Source of the DNA: Microtetraspora glauca | GTDB lineage: Bacteria; Actinomycetota; Actinomycetes; Streptomycetales; Streptomycetaceae | Direction of reading: 5' to 3' | NCBI GenBank assembly: GCA_000721275.1 | Contig: JOFO01000002.1 | Coordinates: 248,001 to 312,000, forward strand | DNA: 64,000 nt | Part shown: piece by piece, positions 34,203 through 43,218 of the stretch | Position numbering within the stretch: position 1 is the first letter of the stretch | Layout: each line of letters begins with the position of its first letter | Notes under the pieces: model-generated | The model's input: the letters and a program-made list of their open reading frames with translations, nothing else | Databases searched by the model: none | What the model was told of the DNA's origin: nothing | Program-made: the position numbers and the translations under genes

Positions 34203-34634
34203 GTGGACGCCAAGCACATGCAGATCGGCGAGGTCGCCGCGCGGACCGAGCTGTCCCTGCGGACGATCCGCCACTACGAGGAGACCGGGCTCGTCACCCC
34301 GTCCGCCCGGTCCCAGGGCGGGTTCCGCCTCTACACCGAGGCCGACGTCGCCCGCCTCATGGTCGTCCGCCGCATGAAGCCGCTCGGCTTCACCCTGGAC
34401 CAGATGCGCGACCTCCTCGACGCCACCGACCGCCTGGACGGCGCCACGGGCGGGGACGTCCGCGCGGCCCTCGGCGCCGAGGAGCGCGAGGCCCTGCTGG
34501 AGCGCGTCCGCGCCTATCAGCAGGAGGCCGCCGCGCAGGTCGAGAAGCTGCGGGTGCAGCTCGCCCGCGCCGAGGACTTCGAGGCCACCCTGCGGGCCCG
34601 CCTGGAGCGGGACGCGCCCGGCCGCCACGCCTGA
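34203..34634 (+). CDS. MerR family regulator, chromosomal copy
   Basis: 143 residues from GTG 34203 with GGGGAG 7 nt upstream. The helix-turn-helix region is almost identical to that of the element copy, with the usual Tyr (RHYEETG). It carries a six-residue insertion before the dimerisation helix (near LDGATGGDVRAALG). Divergent from sulP across 410 nt holding the operator and leader peptide gene. Confidence 0.92.
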   Translation: MDAKHMQIGEVAARTELSLRTIRHYEETGLVTPSARSQGGFRLYTEADVARLMVVRRMKPLGFTLDQMRDLLDATDRLDGATGGDVRAALGAEEREALLERVRAYQQEAAAQVEKLRVQLARAEDFEATLRARLERDAPGRHA

Positions 34635-34653
34635 CCGCCGACCGCCACCGACC

Positions 34654-34715
34654 GCCACCACCGGCCGCCCCCGACCGCCTCCGTCAGCCGCCCCGGCCAC
34701 CACCGGCCGCCCCCG
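34654..34715 (+). repeat. 20-bp direct repeat in a C-rich spacer
   Basis: GCCACCACCGGCCGCCCCCG occurs at 34654-34673 and 34696-34715, with other ACCGCC repeats around, between merR and the lysR stop. Probably slippage-prone spacer DNA. Confidence 0.8.
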
Positions 34716-35675
34716 TCAGCCTGCGGCGGCCGGGAGGCAGGGCGGTGCCGTGCCGCCCGCGCGGAGCCAGGCGCGGTACGGGGGCGCCCGGTGCGCGGCT
34801 TCGCGGTACGCCTCGGCGAGGGTGGCGTGGAGGGGGGCCAGCGGGGTGGTGCGGCGGGCGCAGAGGAGGAGGCGGACGGCGAGCGGGTCGCCGCGGAGCG
34901 GCCGGACCGCCAGGTCCTCGCGGGGCACGGACGTCGGCTGGCAGGGGGCCACCGCCTCGCCGAGGGCGACGAGGGAGGCGGCGGTGTGGTAGTCGCCGTG
35001 GAGGAGGGGCGGGTCGATGCCGGCGGCCGTCAGGACGCGGCGTAACCCGTCCCATTCGCCGTCCACCGCCGGATCGACCATCCAGTGGTCACGGGCCAGG
35101 TCGGCGAGGTCCACGACGGGGTGGGCGGCGGCCGGGTGGGCGGGCGAGAGGGAGACGAACTGGGGCTCGCGGGCGACGAGGACGCGCTGCTGGAGGCCGT
35201 CGGGCACCGGAAGGGGGCTGCCCTCGACCTCGTGGACGAAGGCCACGTCCAGGCGGCCCGCCGCGACCTCGCGCAGCAGGGTCCGCGCGGAGACGTCGAC
35301 GCGCAGGCCGACGTCGGTGCCGGGGAAGCGGGCGCGGAGCCGCCGGAGCCAGCCGGGGAGGGCGCGGCTGGCGGTGGAGCCGACGCGGAGCCGGGGGCCG
35401 TCGGCGCGGGCGGCCTCGGCGCGGGTCTCGGTGACGAGCGCGGCCATGCCGTCGACCAGCGGGCGGGCGCGGGTGAGCAGGGAGCGGCCGAGCGGGGTGG
35501 GGAGGCAGCCGGTGCGGCCCCGGGAGAACAGCTCGGCGCCGAGGGCGTTCTCGATGCGGCGCAGCTGGGTGGTCAGGGACGGCTGGCTCATGCCGAGCTG
35601 CCGCGCCGCCTTGTGCAGGCTGCCCGTGTCCGCGATGGCGCAGAGCGCGCGCAGGTGTCTCACCTCCAGCTCCAT
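34716..35675 (-). CDS. LysR family regulator of the neutral protease gene
   Basis: 319 residues. The helix-turn-helix is [20 protein letters not shown] and [20 protein letters not shown], followed by a LysR substrate-binding domain. It is divergent from a snapalysin gene, the well-known Streptomyces arrangement in which the LysR protein (SnpR/MprR) activates snpA. The ATG at 35675 has a TACGCT -10 (35682-35687 reverse) 6 nt upstream, so it is probably leaderless. The effector is unknown. Confidence 0.92.
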   Translation of the reverse strand: MELEVRHLRALCAIADTGSLHKAARQLGMSQPSLTTQLRRIENALGAELFSRGRTGCLPTPLGRSLLTRARPLVDGMAALVTETRAEAARADGPRLRVGSTASRALPGWLRRLRARFPGTDVGLRVDVSARTLLREVAAGRLDVAFVHEVEGSPLPVPDGLQQRVLVAREPQFVSLSPAHPAAAHPVVDLADLARDHWMVDPAVDGEWDGLRRVLTAAGIDPPLLHGDYHTAASLVALGEAVAPCQPTSVPREDLAVRPLRGDPLAVRLLLCARRTTPLAPLHATLAEAYREAAHRAPPYRAWLRAGGTAPPCLPAAAG

Positions 35676-35863
35676 GGGGCGAGCGTAGGACGGTGTTCCG
35701 GTCGCACACCAGATGCTCGGATCGGCCCAACTCGCTTGATAGCGGGGCCAATTGGCGAGCGAGAAAGGAGGTGATGCGGTCGTGCTATCGGGGACTGACA
35801 TTCTTCCCGGCGGGCTCGCGCGGTCCGAGACTCTCTCCCGACCCCGATCAGGAGGAGCCCCCC
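35676..35863. promoter_or_regulatory. divergent lysR-snpA promoter region
   Basis: It contains the perfect palindrome GCCAATTGGC (35747-35756), overlapped by a wider inverted repeat CTCGC (35731-35735) and GCGAG (35755-35759). These are candidate LysR binding sites. Confidence 0.5.
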
Positions 35864-36535
35864 ATGCGACACCCCAAGGTCCTCACCCGTACCCTCACCG
35901 CCGCCCTCGGCCTCGGTCTCGCGGTCTCGCTCGGCGCCGCCGCCCCGGCCGGTGCCGCGCCGGACGCCGCCGCGCCGGTGTCCGCGTCCGCCGCCGTCGC
36001 CGGGTACGCCACGTACGCCGGTTCGGCGGAGGAGGCGAAGGCCAACAAGGCGTTCCACGACGCCGTCATGCGGTCGGTGGCGAAGAAGCGGGCCGCGAAC
36101 CCGTCCGCGACCGCGGCCGTCACCGTCGTCTACAGCGCGGCCAACGCCCCCAGTTTCCGCACCCAGATCGCCCGCTCGACCCAGATATGGAACAGCTCGG
36201 TGGTGAACGTCCGGCTCGTCGAGGGCAGCAACCCGGACTTCCGCTACTACGAGGGGAACGACTCCCGCGGTTCGTACGCGAGCACCGACGGGCACGGGAG
36301 CGGCTACATCTTCCTCGACTACCGGCAGAACCAGCTGTACAACTCCACCCGGGTGACCGCCCACGAGACCGGGCACGTGCTCGGTCTGCCGGACCACTAC
36401 AGCGGCCCGTGCAGCGAGTTGATGTCCGGCGGCGGTCCGGGCACGTCCTGCCAGAACGCCACTCCGAACGCCCAGGAGCGGGCCCGCGTCGACCAGTTGT
36501 GGCGTTACGGGCTCGCTTCCGCGTTCAAGGGCTGA
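35864..36535 (+). CDS. snpA: snapalysin-type neutral metalloprotease (M7)
   Basis: 223 residues. A signal peptide ([25 protein letters not shown]) and a short propeptide precede the mature M7 protease. The zinc site [12 protein letters not shown] is at about 167-178, with His167, His171 and Asp177 as ligands and Glu168 as base; this HExxHxxGxxD form is the family signature. A Cys pair (GPCSELMS and TSCQNAT) probably forms the conserved disulfide. The ATG has AGGAGG at 35849-35854. Confidence 0.95.
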   Translation: MRHPKVLTRTLTAALGLGLAVSLGAAAPAGAAPDAAAPVSASAAVAGYATYAGSAEEAKANKAFHDAVMRSVAKKRAANPSATAAVTVVYSAANAPSFRTQIARSTQIWNSSVVNVRLVEGSNPDFRYYEGNDSRGSYASTDGHGSGYIFLDYRQNQLYNSTRVTAHETGHVLGLPDHYSGPCSELMSGGGPGTSCQNATPNAQERARVDQLWRYGLASAFKG

Positions 36536-36547
36536 CCAGCGCGGTCG

Positions 36548-36967
36548 TCACACGGCCGACAGGAGCCGCCGGCCGAAGTCGGCGCCCTCGGGGAGCTGGC
36601 CGCGCAGCCGGGCCAGCGCGCCCTCGAAGTCGCCGCCGGCGACGACGGCCTCGAAGGCGGTGCCGCCGTAGTGCAGGGTCAGGCTGAGGTCGGCGCGCTC
36701 GCCGAGGGTGAGCAGGCAGCTGAGCGTGGCCTGTTGGGCGGCTCCGCCGGTGACGACGGGGAGCGGCAGGTCCCACTCCAGTACGCAGCCGGTGAGGGCC
36801 TGCCCGCCCTCGCCGGCTGCGGTGAGGGCGGCGAAGCTCGCGCCCGTGTACTCGATTCCCCTGACGCGGACGCTGACGCGCCCGCCGTCGGCCGTGATGA
36901 CGATCGCTTCCGCACCGCGGCGGTCCCGGTACCAGCCGGTCCAGACTTCTGTCGACTCCGATGACAT
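36548..36967 (-). CDS. hypothetical protein (DUF6304-like)
   Basis: 139 residues with a beta-rich pattern (WTGWYRDRRGAEAIVITADG, VRVRGIEYTGASFAALTAAG). The resemblance to DUF6304 is from memory. A TACAGT -10 lies 6 nt before the ATG (36974-36979 reverse), indicating leaderless translation. No functional clue. Confidence 0.8.
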   Translation of the reverse strand: MSSESTEVWTGWYRDRRGAEAIVITADGGRVSVRVRGIEYTGASFAALTAAGEGGQALTGCVLEWDLPLPVVTGGAAQQATLSCLLTLGERADLSLTLHYGGTAFEAVVAGGDFEGALARLRGQLPEGADFGRRLLSAV

Positions 36968-37009
36968 GCGCGGACTGTAGCGGTATGACCGGCTCCGGCG
37001 CGCGGCCGG

Positions 37010-37264
37010 TCACCCTGGGGCCGGACTTCTCCCGTTCTCGCCGTTCTTGCCGGTGACCTGCGTGGTAGTGGCTTCCGTGCCGTCCGGCCCCGGCGCCTCG
37101 GCGTGCGGGCAGTCGTGGTTGCGGCACGGCTGCACCGTCCACTCGGGCACCCAGGCCCCGAGGACCTTGTGCCGGGTGGCGACGGTGGCGCGGGGGCGTC
37201 CGCAGGCCGGGCAGGGCGGCGCGGCCAGCGGGTCCCTCACCGTGCGCGGGATCTCCTCAGCCAT
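37010..37264 (-). CDS. small zinc-ribbon-like hypothetical protein
   Basis: 84 residues. PPCPACGRP and VQPCRNHDC give two Cys pairs spaced like a zinc ribbon; the C-terminus is disordered. A TACCCT -10 (37271-37276 reverse) is 6 nt before the ATG, a leaderless layout like its neighbours. No known function. Confidence 0.7.
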   Translation of the reverse strand: MAEEIPRTVRDPLAAPPCPACGRPRATVATRHKVLGAWVPEWTVQPCRNHDCPHAEAPGPDGTEATTTQVTGKNGENGRSPAPG

Positions 37265-37300
37265 GCCTCCAGGGTAGGCCGGGCGCCGCCGGGCCGCCCG

Positions 37301-37882
37301 CTACCGCTTCCTGGTGTACGTGCGGACCAGGACGCCGTTGTCGAAGGCGCGCACGGAGCCGAGGGCGAATTCGCGGGGCTCGAAGCCGGCGCCGAACATC
37401 GGCATGCCGGAGCCGTACACCTGCGGATAGGTCTTGATGACCAGCTCGTCGATCTCCTCGATGAGCTCGCCGGCGACGGTGGAGCCGCCGCAGAGCCAGA
37501 TGCCGAGCCCGCCGTCCTCGGCCTTGAGCTCGCGGACGCGGCCGACGAGGTCGTCGGCGATCAGCTCGACGTTCGGGTCGGGCGACTCCGCGAGGGTGCG
37601 GGTGGCGACGTACTCGCGGAGGTGGGCGTACGGGCTGGCGATGCCGACGTCCAGGGCGATGCGGTACGAGGCGAGGCCCTGGATCACGGTGTCGTAGTGC
37701 TTGGGGTCGGCGTCGATGCCGAGGGGCTCCCGCATGTGGAACGGGATGGTCTCCGGGTACTCGGAGTTCATCCACTCCTGGTACTCCGCGTCCACGAAGG
37801 AGTACATGGACGAGGCGTCGCCGTGCGGGTCGCCGATGAAGCCGTCGATGGAGCAGGCGACGTAGTACGTGAGCTTGCGCAA
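37301..37882 (-). CDS. dihydrofolate reductase family (RibD C-terminal) protein
   Basis: 193 residues of the RibD_C/DHFR fold: KLTYYVACSIDGFIGDPHGD at the start, IWLCGGSTVAGELIEEIDEL and YGSGMPMFGAGFEPREF later. It probably reduces a pteridine- or pyrimidine-like substrate with NAD(P)H. TTG 37882 is chosen: AGGAC lies upstream and the family N-terminus begins there; longer frames add unrelated residues. Confidence 0.88.
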   Translation of the reverse strand: MRKLTYYVACSIDGFIGDPHGDASSMYSFVDAEYQEWMNSEYPETIPFHMREPLGIDADPKHYDTVIQGLASYRIALDVGIASPYAHLREYVATRTLAESPDPNVELIADDLVGRVRELKAEDGGLGIWLCGGSTVAGELIEEIDELVIKTYPQVYGSGMPMFGAGFEPREFALGSVRAFDNGVLVRTYTRKR

Positions 37883-38005
37883 ACCGGGTCCTGTTCTGTC
37901 GGGGCGTGACCGCGAGCGCGACCACGACAGACATAGTGCTTCATCTGTAGTGGTCGCGCAACCCCGAAAGCCCACCCGGTTGTTGAGCGAGTCCCTGTCG
38001 GCTGC

Positions 38006-39055
38006 TCAGCGGCTCCTGCGGGTCACGAACTCGGCGAGCGACAGCAGGTCTCCCGCCGCCGACAGGTCCGGGACCGCCCCGGCCAGGTGCTCGACCGCCC
38101 GGCCCATCCGGTCGGCCGCCTGGGCCTGCGCCCAGTCCCGGCCGCCGGCCCGCTCCACGGCGTCGGCCGCGGCCCGGACCGCCCGCTCGTCCAGGACCTC
38201 GCGGGAGTACAGCTCGGCCAGCTCCTCGCCGGCGGGGGTGTCGGAGGTGAGCGCCGCGACCACGGGCAGCGACTTCTTGCGGGCGACGAGGTCGGCGCCG
38301 GCCGGCTTGCCGGTGCGGTCGGGGTCGCCCCAGATGCCGATGAGGTCGTCGATCAGCTGGAAGGCGAGGCCGGCCTCGCGGCCGAAGGAGTCGAGCGCCG
38401 CGACCTCCTCCTCCCCCGCGCCCGCGTACAGCGCGCCGAGCGCGCAGGAACAGCCCAGGAGCGCCCCGGTCTTGGCGGTGGCCATGGCGAGGCACTCGTC
38501 GAGGGAGACCTCGCGGGGGCCGCGCGACTCGAAGGCGCAGTCCGCCTGCTGGCCGGCGCAGAGCTCGATGACGCAGGCGGCGAGGCGCGCGGTGGCCGCG
38601 GCGGCGGCCGGGTGCGGGTCCTCGGCGAGCAGCCGGAGCGCCAGCGCGTTCATGGCGTCGCCGGTCATCAGGGCGTCGGGGATGCCGAACACGGTCCAGG
38701 CGGTGGGCCGGTGCCGGCGGGTCGGGTCCTCGTCGACGATGTCGTCGTGGAGCAGGGTGAAGTTGTGGGCCAGCTCGACGGCCGCGGCGGCCTTCACCGC
38801 CTGGGTGTCCTCGGCGCCCAGCGCGCGGGCGGCGGCGAGCACCAGGGCGGGGCGGATGGCCTTGCCGGCCTGGCCGTCGGCGGGCGTGCCGTCGGCGTCC
38901 TCCCAGCCGAAGTGGTACATCGCCACCCGGCGCACGGAGCCGGGCAGGGTCTCGACGGTGGAGCGGATCTGGGGGTCCACGGCGGTCCTCGTCCGGTCGA
39001 GGAGCGCCACGGCGCCCGGTCCGTCGATGACGGGATCCGCGGTCGTCAGCGTCAC
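38006..39055 (-). CDS. polyprenyl (geranylgeranyl-type) diphosphate synthase
   Basis: 349 residues of the all-helical isoprenyl diphosphate synthase fold. The first aspartate-rich motif is DDIVDEDPTRRHRPT and the second is DDLIGIWGDPDRTGKPAGAD. They bind magnesium-diphosphate and condense IPP onto an allylic substrate. Bulky residues before the first motif would decide chain length; geranylgeranyl is likely by family. GTG start at 39055. Divergent from the amidase gene. Confidence 0.92.
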   Translation of the reverse strand: MTLTTADPVIDGPGAVALLDRTRTAVDPQIRSTVETLPGSVRRVAMYHFGWEDADGTPADGQAGKAIRPALVLAAARALGAEDTQAVKAAAAVELAHNFTLLHDDIVDEDPTRRHRPTAWTVFGIPDALMTGDAMNALALRLLAEDPHPAAAAATARLAACVIELCAGQQADCAFESRGPREVSLDECLAMATAKTGALLGCSCALGALYAGAGEEEVAALDSFGREAGLAFQLIDDLIGIWGDPDRTGKPAGADLVARKKSLPVVAALTSDTPAGEELAELYSREVLDERAVRAAADAVERAGGRDWAQAQAADRMGRAVEHLAGAVPDLSAAGDLLSLAEFVTRRSR

Positions 39056-39496
39056 GGTCTTGGTCGTCCTTCTTCACGACGAGCCCCACGGCGGGGCGGG
39101 GGCGGTGGGCGGGGATGGGGGGTGAGGGGCCTGCGGTTACGCGGGGTTACGGGGGGCCGGGGGCGGGTCGGCGGCCCCCCGGCGGCGGGCGGACGTTCCG
39201 ACCTCGCCCGCGGCGCACGCCCGCCGGTCGGACAGGGAACTCCCTCTCGTACGTCTGACGTGCGAAAGAAAGCCTGTCAGCACGGAGGGTGCCGACGCCA
39301 TTACACAATCGGGTGGGACTGATCGGCGATCTTCGGGGCATGTCGGCGGATTTCCCCTCGGGCGGCGGAGTGCCCGACCCGGCCGGGCTGTCCGGAACGG
39401 CTCGCACACGGCCCGAACGGATGGCAGCGGAGGGACGGGCTCCGGTACTCCGGTAACCGGTCCGTTCCGGTAGGAACCGGTAGGAAGGAGCACGCC
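39056..39496. promoter_or_regulatory. divergent intergenic region with G-rich hairpin and tandem 10-mers
   Basis: No gene is seen in 441 nt. A 9-bp hairpin (39151-39159 with 39172-39180) lies in a G-rich stretch. The decamer CCGGTAGGAA is tandemly repeated at 39467-39476 and 39477-39486, just over the ribosome site of the amidase. Confidence 0.5.
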
Positions 39497-40087
39497 ATGG
39501 CCGTTCCGCTGTCCGCGAGCAGGGTCCTCGGCGCACTGCGCGGCGAGGGGCTGTCGGTCGTCGAGGTCGGCGACTGGTCCACCCACAACAGGAACCACAA
39601 GGGCCCCTGGGGGCCGGTGCACGGAGTGATGATCCACCACACCGTCACCCGGGGCACGGCGCACACCGTGCGCATCTGCCGGGACGGTTACGAGGGGCTG
39701 CCGGGCCCGCTCTGCCACGGCGTGATCGCCAAGGACGGCACGGTCCACCTGGTCGGCCACGGGCGGGCCAACCACGCGGGGCTCGGCGACGACGAGGTGC
39801 TGCGGGCGGTGATCGCCGAGCAGGGGCTGCCCGCCGACGACGAGGCCACCACCGACGGCAACCGGCACTTCTACGGCTTCGAGTGCGAGAACCTCGGCGA
39901 CGGCGAGGACCCCTGGCCCAAGGTCCAGCTGGAGGCGATCGCGAAGGCGTCGGCGGCGCTCTGCCGGGCGCACGGCTGGACCCACCGCTCGGTCATCGGC
40001 CACCGCGAGTGGCAGCCCGGCAAGGTCGACCCGCGCGGTTTCACCATGGCCTCCCTGCGCGCCCGCGTCGCCGACCTGCTCCGCTGA
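39497..40087 (+). CDS. N-acetylmuramoyl-L-alanine amidase / PGRP-fold protein
   Basis: 196 residues covering one Amidase_2/PGRP domain. Zinc ligands are expected in VMIHHTVTRG and in VIGHREWQPGKVDP, with GHREWQPGKVDP the typical C-terminal signature. No signal peptide is seen, so it may act in the cytoplasm, after non-classical export, or be a phage-derived lysin. AAGGAG precedes the ATG. Confidence 0.9.
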   Translation: MAVPLSASRVLGALRGEGLSVVEVGDWSTHNRNHKGPWGPVHGVMIHHTVTRGTAHTVRICRDGYEGLPGPLCHGVIAKDGTVHLVGHGRANHAGLGDDEVLRAVIAEQGLPADDEATTDGNRHFYGFECENLGDGEDPWPKVQLEAIAKASAALCRAHGWTHRSVIGHREWQPGKVDPRGFTMASLRARVADLLR

Positions 40088-40160
40088 CCCGCCCCGACCC
40101 GCCCCGACCCGACCCGACCCGACCCCCATCCGACCCGACCCTGATCCGATCCGCCACGCG
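40086..40160 (+). repeat. simple CCGACC-type repeat
   Basis: GACCCGCCCC occurs twice, followed by several GACCC units and imperfect CCGATC variants, directly after the amidase stop. Probably slippage-prone non-coding DNA. Confidence 0.75.
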
Positions 40161-40222
40161 CGCGTACGGCCCCGGCTCCCGCACGCGCGCGTGCCGCTCC
40201 CCCGGCCCGGGAGAATGGCCGG

Positions 40223-41116
40223 GTGGACACGTACGAGCTCGCCGGCCTGCGGCCCCGGCTGCCCTCGCCCCTGGAGCCGGTGGACGACGAGCGGTTCGCC
40301 CGGCGCGGCCTGACGCTGCTGCTCAAGCGGGACGACCTCATCCACCCCGACCTGCCCGGCAACAAGTGGCGCAAGCTCGCGCTCAACCTGCGCGCCGCCG
40401 CCGGCCGGCCGGTGCTGACCTTCGGCGGCGCCTACTCCAACCACCTGCGGGCCACGGCCGCCGCCGGCCGGCTGCTCGGCTTCCCGACCATCGGCGTCGT
40501 GCGCGGCGACGAACTGGCGGGCCGGCCGCTGAACCCCTCCCTGGCGCGGTGCGCGGCGGACGGGATGCGGCTGGAGTTCACGGACCGCGCCACGTACCGG
40601 CGCAAGCACGAGCCGGAGGTGCTGGCGGCGCTGCTCGACCGGGCCCCGGAGGGCACCCGCGTGGTCCCCGAGGGCGGCAGCAACGCGCTCGCGGTGGAGG
40701 GGTGCGCGGCGCTCGGCCGGGAGCTGTCCGGGCGCGCGGACGTGGCCGCGGTGGCCTGCGGCACGGGCGGCACCCTGGCGGGCCTCGCCGCCGGCTTCGA
40801 CGGGCGGACGCTCGGGGTGCCGGTCCTGAAGGGCGGTTTCCTCGGCGGGGAGGTGCGGGCCCTCCAGGAGGCGGCCTTCGGCGGGCCCCGGGGCGACTGG
40901 TGGCTGGACGAGCGGTTCCACTGCGGCGGCTACGGCCGGACGAACTCCGCGCTCGACGCGTTCGCACAGGACTTCGAGGCGCGGCATGGACTCGCCATCG
41001 AGCGACTGTATGTCGCCAAAATGCTCCTCGCGGTGGTGACCCTCGCGGAGGACGGCGCCTTCCCGCCGGGGACGCGGATCGCGGCCGTGATCACCGGCGG
41101 CCCCGGGGACCCCTGA
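40223..41116 (+). CDS. PLP-dependent D-cysteine desulfhydrase / ACC deaminase-like enzyme
   Basis: 297 residues of fold type II PLP enzymes. LLLKRDDLIHPDLPGNKWRK carries the PLP-binding Lys in GNKWRK, FGGAYSNHLRATAAA the substrate loop, and CGTGGTLAG the phosphate cup. ACC deaminase and D-cysteine desulfhydrase cannot be separated without the diagnostic residues. The GTG at 40223 follows a GAGAAT -10-like hexamer by 6 nt, so it is possibly leaderless. Confidence 0.9.
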   Translation: MDTYELAGLRPRLPSPLEPVDDERFARRGLTLLLKRDDLIHPDLPGNKWRKLALNLRAAAGRPVLTFGGAYSNHLRATAAAGRLLGFPTIGVVRGDELAGRPLNPSLARCAADGMRLEFTDRATYRRKHEPEVLAALLDRAPEGTRVVPEGGSNALAVEGCAALGRELSGRADVAAVACGTGGTLAGLAAGFDGRTLGVPVLKGGFLGGEVRALQEAAFGGPRGDWWLDERFHCGGYGRTNSALDAFAQDFEARHGLAIERLYVAKMLLAVVTLAEDGAFPPGTRIAAVITGGPGDP

Positions 41117-41135
41117 CCGGCCCGCGCGGACTCCG

Positions 41136-42731
41136 TCAGTCCGTCTCCTCCCGATAGGCCGCCGCCTCCTCCAGGTCGAGCCGCCGCAGCAGGCTGCGCA
41201 TCATCTCGTCGTCGATCCGGCGCTCGTCGCGCAGCCGGACGAAGACCTCACGCTCGGCCTCGATCATCTCGCGGGCGAGGCGGCGGTAGGTGTCGTCGGC
41301 GGTCTCGCCGGTGACCTCGTTGACCGCGCCGAGGCGCTCCCAGACGCTGTTGCGGCGCCGCTCCAGGACCGTGCGGAGGCGGTCGGCGAGGGGGCCCGGC
41401 AGGGTGTTGCGCTCGTCGGCGAGGAGTTCGTCCAGGCGGGTCTCGGCGGCCCGGGACGCCTCGCTCTGGGCCTGCGCCTCGGCGAGCGTCTCCTGGTGGC
41501 GGTCGCGTCCGGGGAGCTTCAGGGCGCGGATGAGCGGGGGCAGGGTGAGGCCCTGGACGACGAGGGTGCCGATGACGGTGGTGAAGGTGAGGAAGAGGAC
41601 GAGGTTCCGGGCGGGGAACTCGACGCCGTCGGTGACGACCGGGATGGAGAAGGCGATCGCGAGGGAGACCACCCCCCGCATGCCGGCCCAGCCGACGACC
41701 ACGGGCGCCCGCCAGTCGACACCCGGTTCGCGCTCCCGGACGCCGGCGGAGAGCCGGCGGGGCAGGAAGGTGGCCGGGAAGACCCAGACGAAGCGGACCA
41801 CGACGACGAAGACGAAGACCCCGACGGCGTACCAGAGGGCCTCCCCGATGCCGTAGGGGCCGAGCTCCCGGACGACGTACGGCAGCTGGAGCCCGATGAG
41901 CGCGAAGACGGAGGACTCCAGGACGAAGGCGACCATCTTCCACACGGCCTCCTCCTGGAGGCGGGTGGCGAAGTCGACCTTCCACGCCTTGTGCCCGAGG
42001 AAGAGGCCGACCACGACGACGGCGAGCACCCCGGAGGCGTGGACCTCCTCGGCCGCCGCGTAGGCGACGAAGGGGATGAGGAGGGAGAGGGTGTTCTGGA
42101 GCAGGGGTTCGGTGAGCCGGGTCCGCAGCCAGTGGATGGGCACCATCAGCAGCAGGCCGACGCCGACGCCGCCGACCGCGGCGAGCGCGAACTCGCCGAG
42201 GCCGCCGGCCCAGCTGACGCCCTCGCCCACCGCGGCGGCGAGGGCGACCTTGAAGGCGGTGATCGCGGTGGCGTCGTTCACCAGGGACTCGCCCTGGAGG
42301 ATCGTGGTGATCCGGTGCGGCAGGCCGAGGCGGCGGGCGATGGCGGTGGCGGCCACCGCGTCCGGCGGGGCGATCACCGCGCCGAGGACGAGGGCGGCGG
42401 TGAGCGGCAGGTCGGGCACCAGGACGTACGCGAGCCAGCCGACGGCCACGGTGGCGAAGAGGACGTAGCCGACGGAGAGCAGCGCGACCGGCCGGATGTT
42501 GGCCCTCAGGTCCAGGTAGGAGGACTCGACGGCGGCGGTGTAGAGCAGCGGCGGCAGGATCAGCGGCAGCACGATGTGCGGGTCGAGGGTGTAGTCGGGG
42601 ACGCCGGGGGCGTACGAGGCGGCCAGGCCGGCGGCCACCAGGAGGAGCGGCGCCGGTACGGGGGTGCGGCGGGCGAGTCCCGCGACCGCCGCGCTCGCCG
42701 CCACCAGTCCCACCAGTTCCAGTGCGTCCAT
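41136..42731 (-). CDS. Na+/H+ antiporter (CPA1/NhaP-like)
   Basis: 531 residues from the ATG at 42731 (GGAGG 5 nt upstream). The membrane part (residues 1-400) has about 12 segments, with the paired motif GAVIAPPDAVAATAIARRLG and GESLVNDATAITAFK of the CPA1 family, whose Asp residues carry cations. A cytoplasmic helical tail (RLDELLADERNTLPGPLADR) follows. It should exchange Na+ for H+ in pH and salt balance. Divergent from the UBP zinc finger gene. Confidence 0.93.
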   Translation of the reverse strand: MDALELVGLVAASAAVAGLARRTPVPAPLLLVAAGLAASYAPGVPDYTLDPHIVLPLILPPLLYTAAVESSYLDLRANIRPVALLSVGYVLFATVAVGWLAYVLVPDLPLTAALVLGAVIAPPDAVAATAIARRLGLPHRITTILQGESLVNDATAITAFKVALAAAVGEGVSWAGGLGEFALAAVGGVGVGLLLMVPIHWLRTRLTEPLLQNTLSLLIPFVAYAAAEEVHASGVLAVVVVGLFLGHKAWKVDFATRLQEEAVWKMVAFVLESSVFALIGLQLPYVVRELGPYGIGEALWYAVGVFVFVVVVRFVWVFPATFLPRRLSAGVREREPGVDWRAPVVVGWAGMRGVVSLAIAFSIPVVTDGVEFPARNLVLFLTFTTVIGTLVVQGLTLPPLIRALKLPGRDRHQETLAEAQAQSEASRAAETRLDELLADERNTLPGPLADRLRTVLERRRNSVWERLGAVNEVTGETADDTYRRLAREMIEAEREVFVRLRDERRIDDEMMRSLLRRLDLEEAAAYREETD

Positions 42732-42805
42732 GCCGCCCTCCACCGTCCCTCTCGCCGCTCGTCCGTCCGCCCGGCCGGGGGTGTCGGCCCCGTACCCTGG
42801 CCATC

Positions 42806-43066
42806 ATGATCGAGTGCCCGCACGTAGCAGAAATGCCGCGCCCCGAGCCGGCCCCGCTCCACGACACGTGCCCCGAGTGCCTGGCCGACGGGACGAACCC
42901 GGTGCAGCTCCGGCTCTGTCTGACCTGCGGGCACGTGGGCTGCTGCGACTCCTCGCCGGGGCGGCACGCGACCGGGCACTTCGGCGCGACCGGGCATCCG
43001 GTGATGCGGACCTTCGAGCCGGGCGAGGCGTGGCGGTGGTGCTTCGTGGACGAGACGCTGGTCTGA
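42806..43066 (+). CDS. UBP-type zinc finger protein
   Basis: 86 residues forming one ZnF-UBP: DTCPECLADG, LRLCLTCGHVGCCDSS and GRHATGHFGATGHPV give the Cys/His ligands. In bacteria these stand-alone domains have no proven role. A TACCCT -10 (42793-42798) is 7 nt before the ATG, a leaderless start. It lies upstream of the anti-sigma/sigH operon, separated by 328 nt. Confidence 0.9.
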   Translation: MIECPHVAEMPRPEPAPLHDTCPECLADGTNPVQLRLCLTCGHVGCCDSSPGRHATGHFGATGHPVMRTFEPGEAWRWCFVDETLV

Positions 43067-43134
43067 GCGGGCCGTCCGCGCGGGCCGTGGCACGGTACGA
43101 CGTGCGGGGCGGCGCGGTTCGCGGGGCGGGGCGA

Positions 43135-43160
43135 GGTTCGACGGGCTGCCCGTTGGGTAC
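43135..43160 (+). promoter_or_regulatory. candidate SigB/SigH-type promoter
   Basis: GGTT (43135-43138), 16 nt, then GGGTAC (43155-43160). This fits the streptomycete SigB-family consensus GNNT-N14-16-GGGTAC. It lies about 235 nt upstream of the anti-sigma gene, so stress autoregulation of the sigH operon is inferred. Confidence 0.55.
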
Positions 43161-43218
43161 GTCACCCCTCCGCCGGTCACCGCGTTTTCCGGCCCCGCGC
43201 ACCCCTGGCCACCGTCCG

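Noticed and set aside
33794..34219. Longer SulP (645 residues) from 34219
   Set aside because: It would run through the operator and leader peptide, and the paralogue starts at the position equivalent to 33793.
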